Assembly: GCF_000970085.1 (NCBI RefSeq)
Contig: NZ_CP009506.1
Coordinates: 1,860,001-1,924,000 of the forward strand
Source of the DNA: Methanosarcina siciliae T4/M
GTDB lineage: Archaea; Halobacteriota; Methanosarcinia; Methanosarcinales; Methanosarcinaceae
Length of the DNA: 64,000 nt
Direction of reading: 5' to 3'
This document shows positions 17,793-26,308 of this stretch, in pieces; the stretch's first letter is position 1, and the number at the start of each line of letters is the position of its first letter. The notes under the pieces were generated by a model. It was not told where the DNA came from and searched no databases. It was given only the letters and a program-made list of their open reading frames with translations. The position numbers and the translations under genes are program-made.

Positions 17793-18821
17793 CTATTCTT
17801 CCCCGACATATCCCCCTACAACCGGAATAACTTCTCCGCATTTCGGGCAGGTATTTTGAGGGCTTATCTTGTACTCCTGGACCTCAAAAAAACCTCTTGC
17901 AATCAAAAGAGCCCCGCATTCGGGACAGTAAGTATTTTCATGGGGATGACCGGGGACATTGCCCACATACACAAAATGCATTCCTTCCTCAATTGCAATC
18001 GAGCGTGCCAGGTCAAGGGTTTTTACAGGGGTCGGAGGAAGATCCTTCATCTCGTATTGGGGGTGGAAGCGGTTGAAGTGAAGAGGAGTGTCAGGCCCGA
18101 GGTTTTTGTAGACCCAGCGGGAAAGTTCCCGGAGCTCGTCAGGGGAGTCGTTGCGGGTGGGAATTATCAGGTTTACAACCTCCACATGGATTCCAAGCTG
18201 CTTTGCAAGCAGAGTGGCTTCAAGTACATGAGCCAGTTTTGCACTGCACACATCCCGGTAGAATTCTTCGGAAAATGCCTTTATGTCCACGCTGAAGGCA
18301 TCAAGGTAAGGAGCAAGCTGCTCAAGGGCTTCGGAAGTGATGTAACCATTGGTCACGTAGCTTGTCCCAAGACCTGCCTCCTTTGCAAGTTTTGCCCCGT
18401 CATAAGTGTATTCGTACCAGACGGTAGGTTCATTGTAAGTCCAGGAAACCGACTGGCAGCCCGCCATTTTAGCCTGCAGGACAAGCTGCAAAGGGCTGAG
18501 GGTTTCCAGAAAAGCCTCTTCCGGAGCTTTTTGGGAAAGCAGCCAGTTCTGGCAGTGCCTGCACCTGAAGTTGCAGCCTACGGTCCCTACCGAATAGGCG
18601 CGGGAGCCAGGGTAATAGTGGTAAAGAGGCTTTATTTCGATATTTGCCACTGCCTCACTTGCAACAGCCCCATAGACCAGGGAAAAGAGGGAACCCTCGC
18701 AGTTTTCCCGGACCCGGCATATGCCCCTTTTTCCGGGATTGATTTTGCACCTATGGGCGCAGAGCTTGCAGCGAACCCTGTTGTCTTCAAGCTTCTCATA
18801 AAACATGGCTTCCTGAATCAT
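17793..18821 (-). CDS. amrS: AmmeMemoRadiSam system radical SAM enzyme
   Basis: 342 residues. The radical SAM cluster motif is GCNFRCRHCQNW near residue 80 (CxxxCxxC). It is preceded by a Cys-rich N-terminus (CKLCAHRCKINPGKRGIC) and followed by a C-terminal four-Cys zinc-ribbon-like end (CPECG near residue 309, CPKCG near residue 329). This layout is that of the AmrS group, relatives of pyruvate formate-lyase activase that travel with AMMECR1 and Memo proteins. The substrate is not known. AMMECR1 and Memo genes are not in this window. An Mth938-like gene is divergently transcribed 191 bases away. Confidence 0.9.
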   Translation of the reverse strand: MIQEAMFYEKLEDNRVRCKLCAHRCKINPGKRGICRVRENCEGSLFSLVYGAVASEAVANIEIKPLYHYYPGSRAYSVGTVGCNFRCRHCQNWLLSQKAPEEAFLETLSPLQLVLQAKMAGCQSVSWTYNEPTVWYEYTYDGAKLAKEAGLGTSYVTNGYITSEALEQLAPYLDAFSVDIKAFSEEFYRDVCSAKLAHVLEATLLAKQLGIHVEVVNLIIPTRNDSPDELRELSRWVYKNLGPDTPLHFNRFHPQYEMKDLPPTPVKTLDLARSIAIEEGMHFVYVGNVPGHPHENTYCPECGALLIARGFFEVQEYKISPQNTCPKCGEVIPVVGGYVGEE

Positions 18822-19012
18822 TATATTAAATCCCCTGTTTCAGATTATGCAGTTATTGAAAAAGGTATGATAATGTTGTCCCCTGTTCGTTTGCTTCCTG
18901 CAGGGTAATAAGCCTGTGGTTTCATAAACAATATTGTTTGCATTTTTCTCTTCCTGCGGAGGTTTTTTTCCACGTCAGAAGAAGATCATTTGTTTTGAAA
19001 GGGGAGGCTATA

Positions 19013-19375
19013 ATGAAACCAGAGATAAATTCCACAAGTTTCGGTTCGATTACGGTCAAAAGAAAAACTTTTGAGAACGACATCCTCATCCGGCTGGACG
19101 GGCAGGTCAAAAAGCGCAGAAAGAAGCTCTCGAAAAAGCTCTACGGGACGTCTCATAAGATCTCGCTTGCCGAAGCGAAATATATCTACGAAAAGGGGGC
19201 AGAAAAGCTCGTTGTTGGAACCGGACAGACCGGCTATGTGGAGCTTTCGAAAAAAGCAAAGAAATATTTCAGGAAAAAAGACTGTAAGGTCAAACTCCAC
19301 CCAACCCCTGAAGCAATCAAACTCTGGAATAAAGACAGGGGCAGGGTAATCGCAATGTTCCATGTGACCTGCTGA
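19013..19375 (+). CDS. Mth938-like (DUF498/NDUFAF3-related) protein
   Basis: 120 residues. The pattern starts INSTSFGSITV, then DILIRLDGQVKKRRKKLSK, SHKISLAEAKYIYEKGAEKL and VVGTGQTGYVELSKKAKKYF, ending PTPEAIKLWNKDRGRVIAMF. This is the Mth938 fold family, also found in the mitochondrial complex I assembly factor NDUFAF3; the archaeal role is unknown. GGGGAGG lies 5 bases upstream of the ATG at 19013, so this start is favoured over upstream in-frame codons to 18938. It is divergent from amrS. Confidence 0.85.
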   Translation: MKPEINSTSFGSITVKRKTFENDILIRLDGQVKKRRKKLSKKLYGTSHKISLAEAKYIYEKGAEKLVVGTGQTGYVELSKKAKKYFRKKDCKVKLHPTPEAIKLWNKDRGRVIAMFHVTC

Positions 19376-19559
19376 GTTATAAATCCCTGAATGTTTCCCT
19401 AAAGAAACACTTCCCTAAAATCACAAAAATTAAAAAAGACAAAAATTAGAAAAAGAAATTAAAAAATCACAAAAATTAGAAAAGACAAAAAATTAGGAAG
19501 AGAAATTAAAAAATAAAGGGATTAAAAAATAGTTCGTCCACCTCTACATGGTTGATATC

Positions 19560-19628
19560 CCGAATTTCGCTTCCCGAGTTTCGCTTCGGGAGCACGAGGT
19601 CTGTTTCGCTACGCTCAAGCAGACTACT
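19560..19628 (-). repeat. Dispersed repeat module A, copy 4
   Basis: On this strand it reads CGAATTTCGC, CCCGAGTTTCGCTTCGGG, AGCACGAGGTCTGTTTCGC, then ACGCTCAAGCAGACTA. It is nearly identical to 59586-59650 in the first 45 bases. The CCCGAG...CTTCGGG part is self-complementary. Confidence 0.75.
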
Positions 19629-19730
19629 TTATAGATTAGAGACAGGCGCTTCACTCAGCCGAACTAAATTAAGATTTCTTCGCCCCACACAATGTTACTC
19701 TCTATATCGAGTCGTTCTTGTCCCGCTCGA

Positions 19731-19762
19731 CGCAGGAGAGCGGTTTTTCCCGCAAAAAAGAA
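19731..19762 (-). repeat. Dispersed repeat core module, copy in 19.7 kb region
   Basis: GCAGGAGAGCGGTTTTTCCC then GCAAAAAAG. The reverse complement matches 1104-1132 (GGGAAAGACCGCTCTCCTGC), and a direct match occurs at 59740-59772. It lies between modules A and B. Confidence 0.6.
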
Positions 19763-19871
19763 ATAAAAAGAAATAAAAGCTAACAAATAAAAAAAATTAA
19801 TGGAACGGAAAAAAACTAACAGCTAGAAGTGACCGGAAAGCCCTATAATTCCTGTTTTTTGCTTTTTCTGT

Positions 19872-19912
19872 TTTTTGTGTAGGGCCGCCAGACAAGCTGG
19901 CGGAGGCGCTTA
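19872..19912 (-). repeat. Dispersed repeat module B, copy 3
   Basis: GGGCCGCCAGACAAGCTGGC then GGAGGCGCTT. Its reverse complement matches 1003-1045. GCCAGACAAGCTGGC can fold on itself. Confidence 0.6.
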
Positions 19913-20144
19913 TATTTATTTGTGAATTTTAAGAAGGTTCATTCGGTCAAGATATGAATTTGTCTGCTCCTTGTTTGCGCTGGAGACAAGACAAGTTCAG
20001 CCCTGCAAGGGGTAGGATCAAAAATAAAAGATACCAGTCTTAGATAGCTGAATAAGCTCAACGGATCAATACAGGATCACCAAAAAATACAGAAATTAAA
20101 AAATAATGAAAATGAGTTGATCAAAAAGTCAAAAATCGTTTAAC

Positions 20145-21254
20145 TCAGACCTCGATCAGCTCGTATTCCCTGCTTCCCATCCCTATTTTTTCAGCATATT
20201 CAAGCTGGTGGGTACCGTCAATTTTAGACCAGATACCTTTGAACTTGTCGGCCCCGGCTTCATGATTGCACTCCAGAGCAGAGCCAACAAGCCCTTTTTG
20301 CCTGTTCACAAGGTCGTAGCTTGCCTGGTCCAGGGCCACGGGGTCGGTTGATGCAAGAATTCCGATGTCAGGCACAATAGGGGCGTCACTCCAGGGCACA
20401 CAGTCGCAGTCCGGGGTGATTTTGAGCAGGAAATTGATATAGCCTACCCTACTCTCTTTTCCTTCTACTGCGCCGTACGCATATTCGGTCAGGCACTCCA
20501 GGAATTCGGGGATGTCCTCTTCCCAGTTAATGTCGATAGCGCTTTCGGGACAGACCTCCATACACTGCCCGCAGCTGATGCAGATGCCCGGGTCAATCCT
20601 GGAAACATCCCCTTCAAGAGATGCTGCTCCCACAGGGCAGATTTCCACGCATCTCCCGCAGCCAATGCACTTTGCTTCGACAACATGCGGGCTTGTCGGA
20701 TAATGCTGGTCCTTTTTGCCTGCCGCAGGCGCACAGCCCATTGCCAGGTTCTTAATCGCGCCTCCAAAGCCTGCCATGATATGCCCCTTGAAATGGGACA
20801 TCACGATCATGGAGTCAGCTGAAACGATGTCGGACCCGATTTTTACGGACTTGAAGTGCTTCTGCCGGATCTCGACCTCTGCGATGCTCTGGCTCCTGAG
20901 CCCGTCCGAGATTATAAGTGGAGCCCGGACAACTGAAAAATCAAACCCGTGCTCAATGGCTGTGGTCAGGTGGTCAACCGCATTATGCCGGCTTCCGGAA
21001 TAAAGGGTGTTCGTGTCCGTAACAAACGGTTTTGCCCCGGCTGCCCGGACCTTTTCCACCACCTGCCGGACAAAGACCGGATTGATATACCCGTCGTTTC
21101 CGTACTCTCCGAAATGGATCTTGATTGCCGTCAGGTCGTCTGCTCCCAGCAGTTCGACAAAACCTGCTTCGTCAAAAAGTCTCTGGATCTTGCTTATCGT
21201 GTTTTCATTCGGGTTTTTTGCCCTCAGGTCTGCGAAATAGACTTTACTTGCCGT
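20145..21254 (-). CDS. DUF362 protein with two 4Fe-4S clusters, apparent ACG start
   Basis: 369 residues if begun at 21254. The N-terminal DUF362 domain starts SKVYFADLRAKNPNENT and includes AIKIHFGEYGNDGYINPVF. A bacterial-type ferredoxin insert carries CIGCGRCVEICPVGAA and CISCGQCMEVCPESAI, so it probably handles electrons in an unknown reaction. The only conventional starts lie far inside (GTG at 21062, without ribosome binding site) and would delete the conserved beginning. Upstream, GGAGGT at 21261-21266 is followed 6 bases later by ACG GCA AGT AAA, directly after an in-frame TGA. I take ACG as the start. If ACG does not initiate, this is a start-codon mutant. Confidence 0.8.
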   Translation of the reverse strand, partial: TASKVYFADLRAKNPNENTISKIQRLFDEAGFVELLGADDLTAIKIHFGEYGNDGYINPVFVRQVVEKVRAAGAKPFVTDTNTLYSGSRHNAVDHLTTAIEHGFDFSVVRAPLIISDGLRSQSIAEVEIRQKHFKSVKIGSDIVSADSMIVMSHFKGHIMAGFGGAIKNLAMGCAPAAGKKDQHYPTSPHVVEAKCIGCGRCVEICPVGAASLEGDVSRIDPGICISCGQCMEVCPESAIDINWEEDIPEFLECLTEYAYGAVEGKESRVGYINFLLKITPDCDCVPWSDAPIVPDIGILASTDPVALDQASYDLVNRQKGLVGSALECNHEAGADKFKGIWSKIDGTHQLEYAEKIGMGSREYELIEV

Positions 21255-21617
21255 TCAAATACCTCCCATGAAAGAAATCGAATTAAATCAAATCAAATGA
21301 ATCGAATTGATTACTCTACCCGTCCTGTGTAGTCAAGAAAGCCTTTTTCATTTTTAGGTGTTACGCTGTTAAGGAAGAAAGTAAAATGCAGATTCTACAC
21401 ACAACTTCCTCTTTCAATAATCTGAAACTCGAAAAATAAAATGGATATCTATTGGAGTTTGAGTATTCAAAACATGTAACAATGAAACTTATAATTTCGA
21501 AAACTTACCGATTTTAAATTTGTAACAGGAACCAAAATGGTTCAAAAACAATTAATAAAAAATATTAGTGTTTAACTGAGGCAATAGAGATGAACTTTTT
21601 AAAAGTTGAAAGAGGGC
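21255..21617. other. Intergenic region, nothing recognised
   Basis: About 360 AT-rich bases between the DUF362 gene and the IS630 element. Runs of short AATCAAAT-like repeats occur at 21280-21310. No gene is seen. Confidence 0.35.
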
Positions 21618-21627
21618 TAGTGTCGAG

Positions 21628-22251
21628 TCAATCCTCAATTGTCGGATAAAGACGTGACAATTTTATCCTTGCATCATCTGTTGTGAATTGCCAATTAACC
21701 TTTGAATTTTTGTTGTTTCTGTAATTTTGCCATGCGAATACTTCTTTACTAACAAGCTCGATGTTATCCATTCTCCTTTTTAAACATTGACCTGTAAGTA
21801 CGTTCAGTTCAATCTCTGCCATGTTCAACCAGCTTCCATGTTTTGGTGTGTACACGAACTCAAATCTATCCCATAGCGCCTTTGCTTTGGGTGGTGGAAA
21901 TGCTTCGTAGAGAGATCCAGGTATATGCGTGTTTAAATTGTCCATTACTAAAGTAATTTTATCTGCATTTTCATGTTGAACTTCTATTTCTTCCAGAAAA
22001 TAAGCCCAGTCTAGCTTTGTTTTTCTTTCAGTAATCTTTACCATTCTTTTCCCTGTCAACGGTTCACAGGCAAGGAATACATTGCACATTCCATTTCGCT
22101 CATATTCATAATCGTACCTGGCTGGCTTTCCTGGTGAGCAGGGAATAGGAATTCTGGTTTCTGCAATCAGTTGTCTTGGGGATTCGTCCATACATACAAC
22201 AGGATTTCGTGGATCAAACGGACGTTTATAAACATCCAGAACCATTTCCAT
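21628..22251 (-). CDS. IS630 transposase, C-terminal DDE part (frame B)
   Basis: 207 residues from the first Met, with the frame open upstream to the frameshift. The DDE catalytic residues are visible in VVCMDESPRQLI, LVMDNLNTHIPGSLYEAF and YTPKHGSWLNMAEIELNV. It lacks the DNA-binding half, which is in the overlapping frame upstream (22265-22759). The two are joined by a net +1 (or -2) shift at a run of seven A residues (complement of 22322-22328), giving ...EIKPWQKKGWVIPPEQ in the new frame. Active transposase would need this shift, which may be programmed. Confidence 0.85.
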   Translation of the reverse strand: MEMVLDVYKRPFDPRNPVVCMDESPRQLIAETRIPIPCSPGKPARYDYEYERNGMCNVFLACEPLTGKRMVKITERKTKLDWAYFLEEIEVQHENADKITLVMDNLNTHIPGSLYEAFPPPKAKALWDRFEFVYTPKHGSWLNMAEIELNVLTGQCLKRRMDNIELVSKEVFAWQNYRNNKNSKVNWQFTTDDARIKLSRLYPTIED

Positions 22252-22264
22252 ATTCGCAACAAAG

Positions 22265-22759
22265 CTACTGTTTTGTTCCGGAGGAATTACCCATCCTTTC
22301 TTTTGCCAGGGTTTGATTTCGTTTTTTTAAAGTACGCCGTACTGTTTCGTGAGAAATATCCTCGAAATAGCCAAGTTCTACAGCCTTATCGGCTAATAAT
22401 CTCAAAGACCATCTTGCAAAACCTTCAGGGGGTTGACTGCAACTAAGGGCGATTAAATGGGCTTCAGCGTCACCATCAACTTTTTTATTATAAATGCGAT
22501 CACTTTCTTTCCCGTTGAGGGCAACTTCAAGTCCTTCTTCAACAAATCGCTTCTTAACACGGTCAATTTTTTTCATACTAATATTCAGGACACGTGAGAT
22601 TTCTTCATTGGTTGAATGGGTAACATTCAATTCACTTTTATCGCAATTAAGCAAGATCAGAGCATTGAGAATTTGTTGAGAGTTATGTTTTCCCTTTGAA
22701 GCAAGTTCACAAAGAGATCTACGTTCATCTTCAGTAAGTGTCACAGTATATCTAATCAT
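22265..22759 (-). CDS. IS630 transposase, N-terminal helix-turn-helix part (frame A)
   Basis: 164 residues. It begins MIRYTVTLTEDERRSLCELA, then two helix-turn-helix units (STNEEISRVLNISMKKIDRV near residue 50 and FARWSLRLLADKAVELGYF near residue 113) and ETVRRTLKKR at about residue 139. After the A-run it leaves the family sequence and ends with about 15 unrelated residues, which marks the frameshift point. The catalytic half continues in frame B. Confidence 0.85.
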   Translation of the reverse strand: MIRYTVTLTEDERRSLCELASKGKHNSQQILNALILLNCDKSELNVTHSTNEEISRVLNISMKKIDRVKKRFVEEGLEVALNGKESDRIYNKKVDGDAEAHLIALSCSQPPEGFARWSLRLLADKAVELGYFEDISHETVRRTLKKRNQTLAKERMGNSSGTKQ

Positions 22760-22957
22760 AAATGATACTTATGAAGATCATTCTATGTATCTCTTAAGTC
22801 CTTTCATCGTTGACGCGACACTAGAGGTATTACCAAAAATATATTATACTTCATGTTTCAATATGGATTATTAGTTAAGTAAATGTCAAATTTACAATTA
22901 TCTGCAAAATATTGGCCTTCCTTATGAAGAATTATTTAACTAAAGAGGAGGTAGAAT

Positions 22958-24268
22958 ATGTTAATTGAGTTTAATATCGAGAATTATCTTTCTTTAAAAG
23001 AAGGGTTTTCTTTTAGTCTGGTGGCTTCAAAAAGTGATCACTCTCTTGAAAAAAATCTAATTTTGGGGGAGAAAGCCATAAATATGGATGGTGGTATCAC
23101 AAGAAACTCACTGGGAAAGGGTAATAATTTACTCCGGAGTGCTGCAATATACGGGGCAAATGCTTCAGGAAAAAGTAATTCCTTAAAAGCTCTTGGTTAT
23201 TTGAAACATATAATTACAAATTCAATTAAAACTATGCCAGGGGACCAAATTCCTTTCTACCCATTTAAACTTGACAAAAAATGCTTAAATAAGCCTTGCA
23301 AATTTAATATTGAGTTTATTTATGAGGGTATAAGATACAATTATGGAGCTTCTTTCACAGCTAAAAAAGTAATTAATGAATATCTTTATTACTATCCGAA
23401 AGGTTCTATTTCAACAATATTTGAAAGAGTCAATACTAAAGATTATAGCTTTACTGTTGATAAAGTTAAGCAAAACAGAATTGCAAGCGATACTAATGAG
23501 AATGTATTCTATTTAGCAAGTTCTTCACAAAGAAATTATGACAAGACAATTAAGGCTTTTAAGTGGTTTAAAGAAACACTAGCTGTAATTGTTTCTCCGA
23601 AAGAAATATCCATTGGTTTCACAGCAGAATTAGTTAGTAAAAACGAAGTTCTAAAGCAGAACATTAAAAAGGCATTAATTTATGCTGATTTGGGTATTAT
23701 TGATTTTGAATCAAAGGTTGAAGAAGTACCTTATGAAGAACTTCCAGAGGAACTTAAAAAAATAATAGACATTTCAGAAAAAAAACTTGATAGCTTAAAT
23801 CACTTAGATTTACAAATCTTTCATAAGGGGTTTGATGAAGAGCACCATGATATTACAATTCCATTTGAATTTTCAGAAGAATCAGATGGTACTCAAAAAA
23901 TGTTTTCATTGATGGGACCTTGGATTGATGCATTGAAAAAAGGGATAGTACTGGTAATTGATGAATTAGATTGTGAATTACATCCTCTACTCTGCGAATA
24001 CTTAATCCAAATGTTTAATAGTCCGGAATCTAACACCTCTAATGCTCAGTTAATCTTTTCCGCACACAATACCTTTCTAATTAATTCAGAATTATTAAGA
24101 AGAGACCAAATATGGTTCACCGAAAAAAATATCGATACAGGAAATACTGAAATCTATTCACTGCTTGAGATCAAGCAGAGGCAAGGTGTAAACTTTGAAA
24201 AAGGATATCTGAAAGGAAAGTACGGAGCAATACCCTACTTAAAAGGTTTTAGGGACGTATTTGTATGA
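22958..24268 (+). CDS. rloA: RloA-like AAA ATPase (probable anti-phage module)
   Basis: 436-residue ABC/SMC-like ATPase. The N-terminus MLIEFNIENYLSLKE is followed by a P-loop in YGANASGKSNSLKAL near residue 67, and late Walker B VLVIDELDCELHPLL near residue 327, then LIFSAHNTFLIN. These features fit the RloA/AbiLii group of ATPases. Together with the next gene, with which it overlaps by four bases (ATGA), it forms an RloAB pair; related pairs act in phage exclusion or ride in restriction loci. AGGAGGT precedes the start. It is clearly richer in A+T than its neighbours and sits beside an IS630 copy, which suggests horizontal transfer. Defence function is inference. Confidence 0.85.
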   Translation: MLIEFNIENYLSLKEGFSFSLVASKSDHSLEKNLILGEKAINMDGGITRNSLGKGNNLLRSAAIYGANASGKSNSLKALGYLKHIITNSIKTMPGDQIPFYPFKLDKKCLNKPCKFNIEFIYEGIRYNYGASFTAKKVINEYLYYYPKGSISTIFERVNTKDYSFTVDKVKQNRIASDTNENVFYLASSSQRNYDKTIKAFKWFKETLAVIVSPKEISIGFTAELVSKNEVLKQNIKKALIYADLGIIDFESKVEEVPYEELPEELKKIIDISEKKLDSLNHLDLQIFHKGFDEEHHDITIPFEFSEESDGTQKMFSLMGPWIDALKKGIVLVIDELDCELHPLLCEYLIQMFNSPESNTSNAQLIFSAHNTFLINSELLRRDQIWFTEKNIDTGNTEIYSLLEIKQRQGVNFEKGYLKGKYGAIPYLKGFRDVFV

Positions 24269-24933
24269 AAAATCCTAAAAAAAAAGTACTTAAAAGAAAA
24301 GAAAATACTAGATATCCCCGTGGGAATGTATATATTTTTTGTGAGGGATTGAAGACAGAAAAAACATACTTTGAAAGATATAAATCAAAGATATGTCAAG
24401 GACGATGCATAAGGCGAAAACTTCCGGAAGTTAAAGTGATCCCTTCTAAAAATTGTGGAGCAATTGCTAATATCGAATTCATAAATAGTTATGCAAGAAA
24501 TGAGGGTGTTTCGGATCGAGATGGAGATTGCTTAATCTGTGTTATAGATTGTGACGCAAACAAAAGTGAAAATATCAATCAAGCTATAAAACTAGCAAAA
24601 GGAAACAAAAACGGGAGCAAAATCAAAGTAAACATCTGCCTATCAAATCCTTCTTTTGAGCTTTGGTATCTTCTACACTTTGAATTGTGCGATAAGCCAC
24701 TTAGCCAAGAAGGTCTTGAAGCGAAATTGAAAAACTACATAAGCGATTATAAGAAAAATGTGGATTATTATGATGTCTTAGAAAAAGACATGGAAATCGC
24801 TATGATGCATGCAGAATATTTGAAAAAACATCATTTTGAAAATGGAATTAAACTATTGTCGATCGAAAGTAATCCTTCGACTATGGTTCCCTACTTCTTA
24901 AAACACATCCAGAATTTTGTAATTGGCCAATGA
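24265..24933 (+). CDS. rloB: RloB-like protein (TOPRIM-type nuclease candidate)
   Basis: 222 residues. VYIFCEGLKTEKTYFERYKS near residue 22 holds the acidic residue expected of RloB/TOPRIM-like proteins. CLICVIDCDANKSENINQA near residue 91 gives the DxD pair, and CLSNPSFELWYLLHFELCDK near residue 121 is the RloB signature stretch. The basic N-terminus (KNPKKKVLKRKENTRYPRG) may contact nucleic acid. It starts inside the stop codon of rloA (ATGA overlap), so translation is coupled. In relatives the ATPase is thought to sense or restrain the partner; the target is unknown. Base composition matches rloA and differs from flanking genes. Confidence 0.82.
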   Translation: MKNPKKKVLKRKENTRYPRGNVYIFCEGLKTEKTYFERYKSKICQGRCIRRKLPEVKVIPSKNCGAIANIEFINSYARNEGVSDRDGDCLICVIDCDANKSENINQAIKLAKGNKNGSKIKVNICLSNPSFELWYLLHFELCDKPLSQEGLEAKLKNYISDYKKNVDYYDVLEKDMEIAMMHAEYLKKHHFENGIKLLSIESNPSTMVPYFLKHIQNFVIGQ

Positions 24934-24996
24934 TCCGTCCAAATATTTACAAATCAGTATACATCTTTTGTGAAGTTTCAAAAAACGAGCTTCATC

Positions 24997-26130
24997 TCAT
25001 GGCTTGCCTGTAAATTTCCGATATTTCTTACTGGTTACCGCTATTTCCCTGTATTTTTCCTTTTCAAGCCGTTTCAGCCCCATTTCTGACTTTTTTGACT
25101 GGAATGAGAGTTCGTCAGCTAACCTGTGATAGCTTTCCAGCCGCTCCTCAGGAATAAGCCCGTCTTTTACTGCCTGCAGGACAGCACAGCCCGGTTCGTC
25201 CCGGTGGGTGCAGTCTTTAAACTTGCAATTGTGGGCTGCATCAACAATCTCGGAAAACGCTTTTTCAAGCCCTTCGGCAGAATCCCCAAGCTGGATTTCC
25301 CTTATCCCAGGGTTGTCTATAAGAACTGCTCCGTTCGGAAGAAGGAACATCTGGCGGACTGTAGTTGTATGCCTGCCTTTTTCATCGTCTTTTCGGATAT
25401 CTGCGGTTTTCTGGACGGTTTCACCAAGCAGAGAGTTAATAAGCGTGGACTTTCCGACGCCTGAAGAACCTATGAGTGCAACTGTTTCTCCCGGGTTGAG
25501 GTAAGGACTTAGTGCGTCAAGCCCTGTTTTTGAAAGGGCACTTAAGGGAATAACCGGCACGTCCCCTGCAATTCCCCGGATTTTTTCGACCAATAGGGCA
25601 GGGTCATCCGCAAGGTCGATCTTGTTAAGCAAAATCACCGGGCTTGCCCCGGAAGAATATACGATGGCGAGATACCGTTCAAGCCTTCGAAGGTTGAGGT
25701 CCTTTCCTACGGAAGTAACGATAAAGATGGTATCAAGATTTGCGGCAATCACCTGCTCTCCGCCCCCATCTCCTGTTGCACCCCTTGAAAGGCAGGTTCT
25801 TCGGGGCAGGATATTCACAACCATGCGTGAACCAGTCTCAGGCTGGTCAAGCAAAACGACAAAATCCCCTACAACCGGCTGTTTGCCAATTCGCTGGAGG
25901 GCTCCGGAAATTCCCGCCTGTACGACTGCCCCGGGAATAAGGATCTCACAGACCGTTTTATGCCTTGATGCGACTCTTCCGGCAAGGTAGGAACTCTGGT
26001 AGACCGAAAAGGCCGATTCAAGCTCTTCGTCCCAGCCGGGAATAACCTTCATGCGGTCATTACCTGAACTGTTGTCAGAACTGTTATCTGAACTATGATC
26101 CGGACTTTCTGCTTCGCAATGCTCGTTCAT
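24997..26130 (-). CDS. rsgA: Ribosome small-subunit-dependent GTPase A (RsgA/YjeQ)
   Basis: 377-residue circularly permuted GTPase. An OB domain (about 45-110) is followed by G4 VILLNKIDLADD (about 170), the P-loop LIGSSGVGKSTLINSLLG (about 216), G3 in LIDNPGIREIQLGD (about 270), and a C-terminal zinc-binding unit, CKFKDCTHRDEPGCAV. In bacteria RsgA matures the 30S subunit. It is not part of the usual archaeal set, so it was probably acquired. The N-terminus has a Ser/Asp/Asn repeat (DNSSDNSSGND) coded by a short tandem repeat. An internal ATG at 26052 with AGGTAATG upstream could be the true start. The gene converges with rloB. Confidence 0.93.
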   Translation of the reverse strand: MNEHCEAESPDHSSDNSSDNSSGNDRMKVIPGWDEELESAFSVYQSSYLAGRVASRHKTVCEILIPGAVVQAGISGALQRIGKQPVVGDFVVLLDQPETGSRMVVNILPRRTCLSRGATGDGGGEQVIAANLDTIFIVTSVGKDLNLRRLERYLAIVYSSGASPVILLNKIDLADDPALLVEKIRGIAGDVPVIPLSALSKTGLDALSPYLNPGETVALIGSSGVGKSTLINSLLGETVQKTADIRKDDEKGRHTTTVRQMFLLPNGAVLIDNPGIREIQLGDSAEGLEKAFSEIVDAAHNCKFKDCTHRDEPGCAVLQAVKDGLIPEERLESYHRLADELSFQSKKSEMGLKRLEKEKYREIAVTSKKYRKFTGKP

Positions 26131-26308
26131 TAAATTGACTATCAGTTTTACATGGTTAAGTCTTTTTCTTTTGATACTTTATCCGTTACCGGTCGATTCC
26201 GACCAATTTCAACTGAAACTTTTTCCTTCACCAGCTGCAAATCTTCTTCGTCCGGACATTTGTCAATGTTTCAAACTCTTTTTATATTAAAATAGTAAGT
26301 TTAGGTTG

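Larger units (their letters stand above)
19376..20144. other. Long intergenic region with inverted composite repeat
   Basis: About 770 bases. It contains A-rich simple runs (19420-19530), module A (19560-19628), the core (19731-19762) and module B (19872-19912), all in the orientation opposite to the copies at 1.0-1.3 and 11.7-12.0 kb. I see no protein gene. Confidence 0.5.
21620..22821 (-). mobile_element. IS630-family insertion sequence with TA target duplication
   Basis: About 1.2 kb. The left end reads GTGTCGAGTCAA and the right end, on the other strand, GTGTCGCGTCAA, so the terminal inverted repeats differ at one of 12 bases. Each end is flanked by TA (21618-21619 and 22822-22823), the duplication made by IS630 elements. 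It encodes a DDE transposase in two overlapping frames on the minus strand. The well-kept ends suggest a recent insertion. A degenerate relative with a similar end (CTAGTGTCG) lies at the right edge of the window. Confidence 0.88.

Noticed and set aside
17603..17809. Minus-strand open frame overlapping the end of amrS
   Set aside because: The sequence is a basic low-complexity string without family features, and it overlaps a certain gene.
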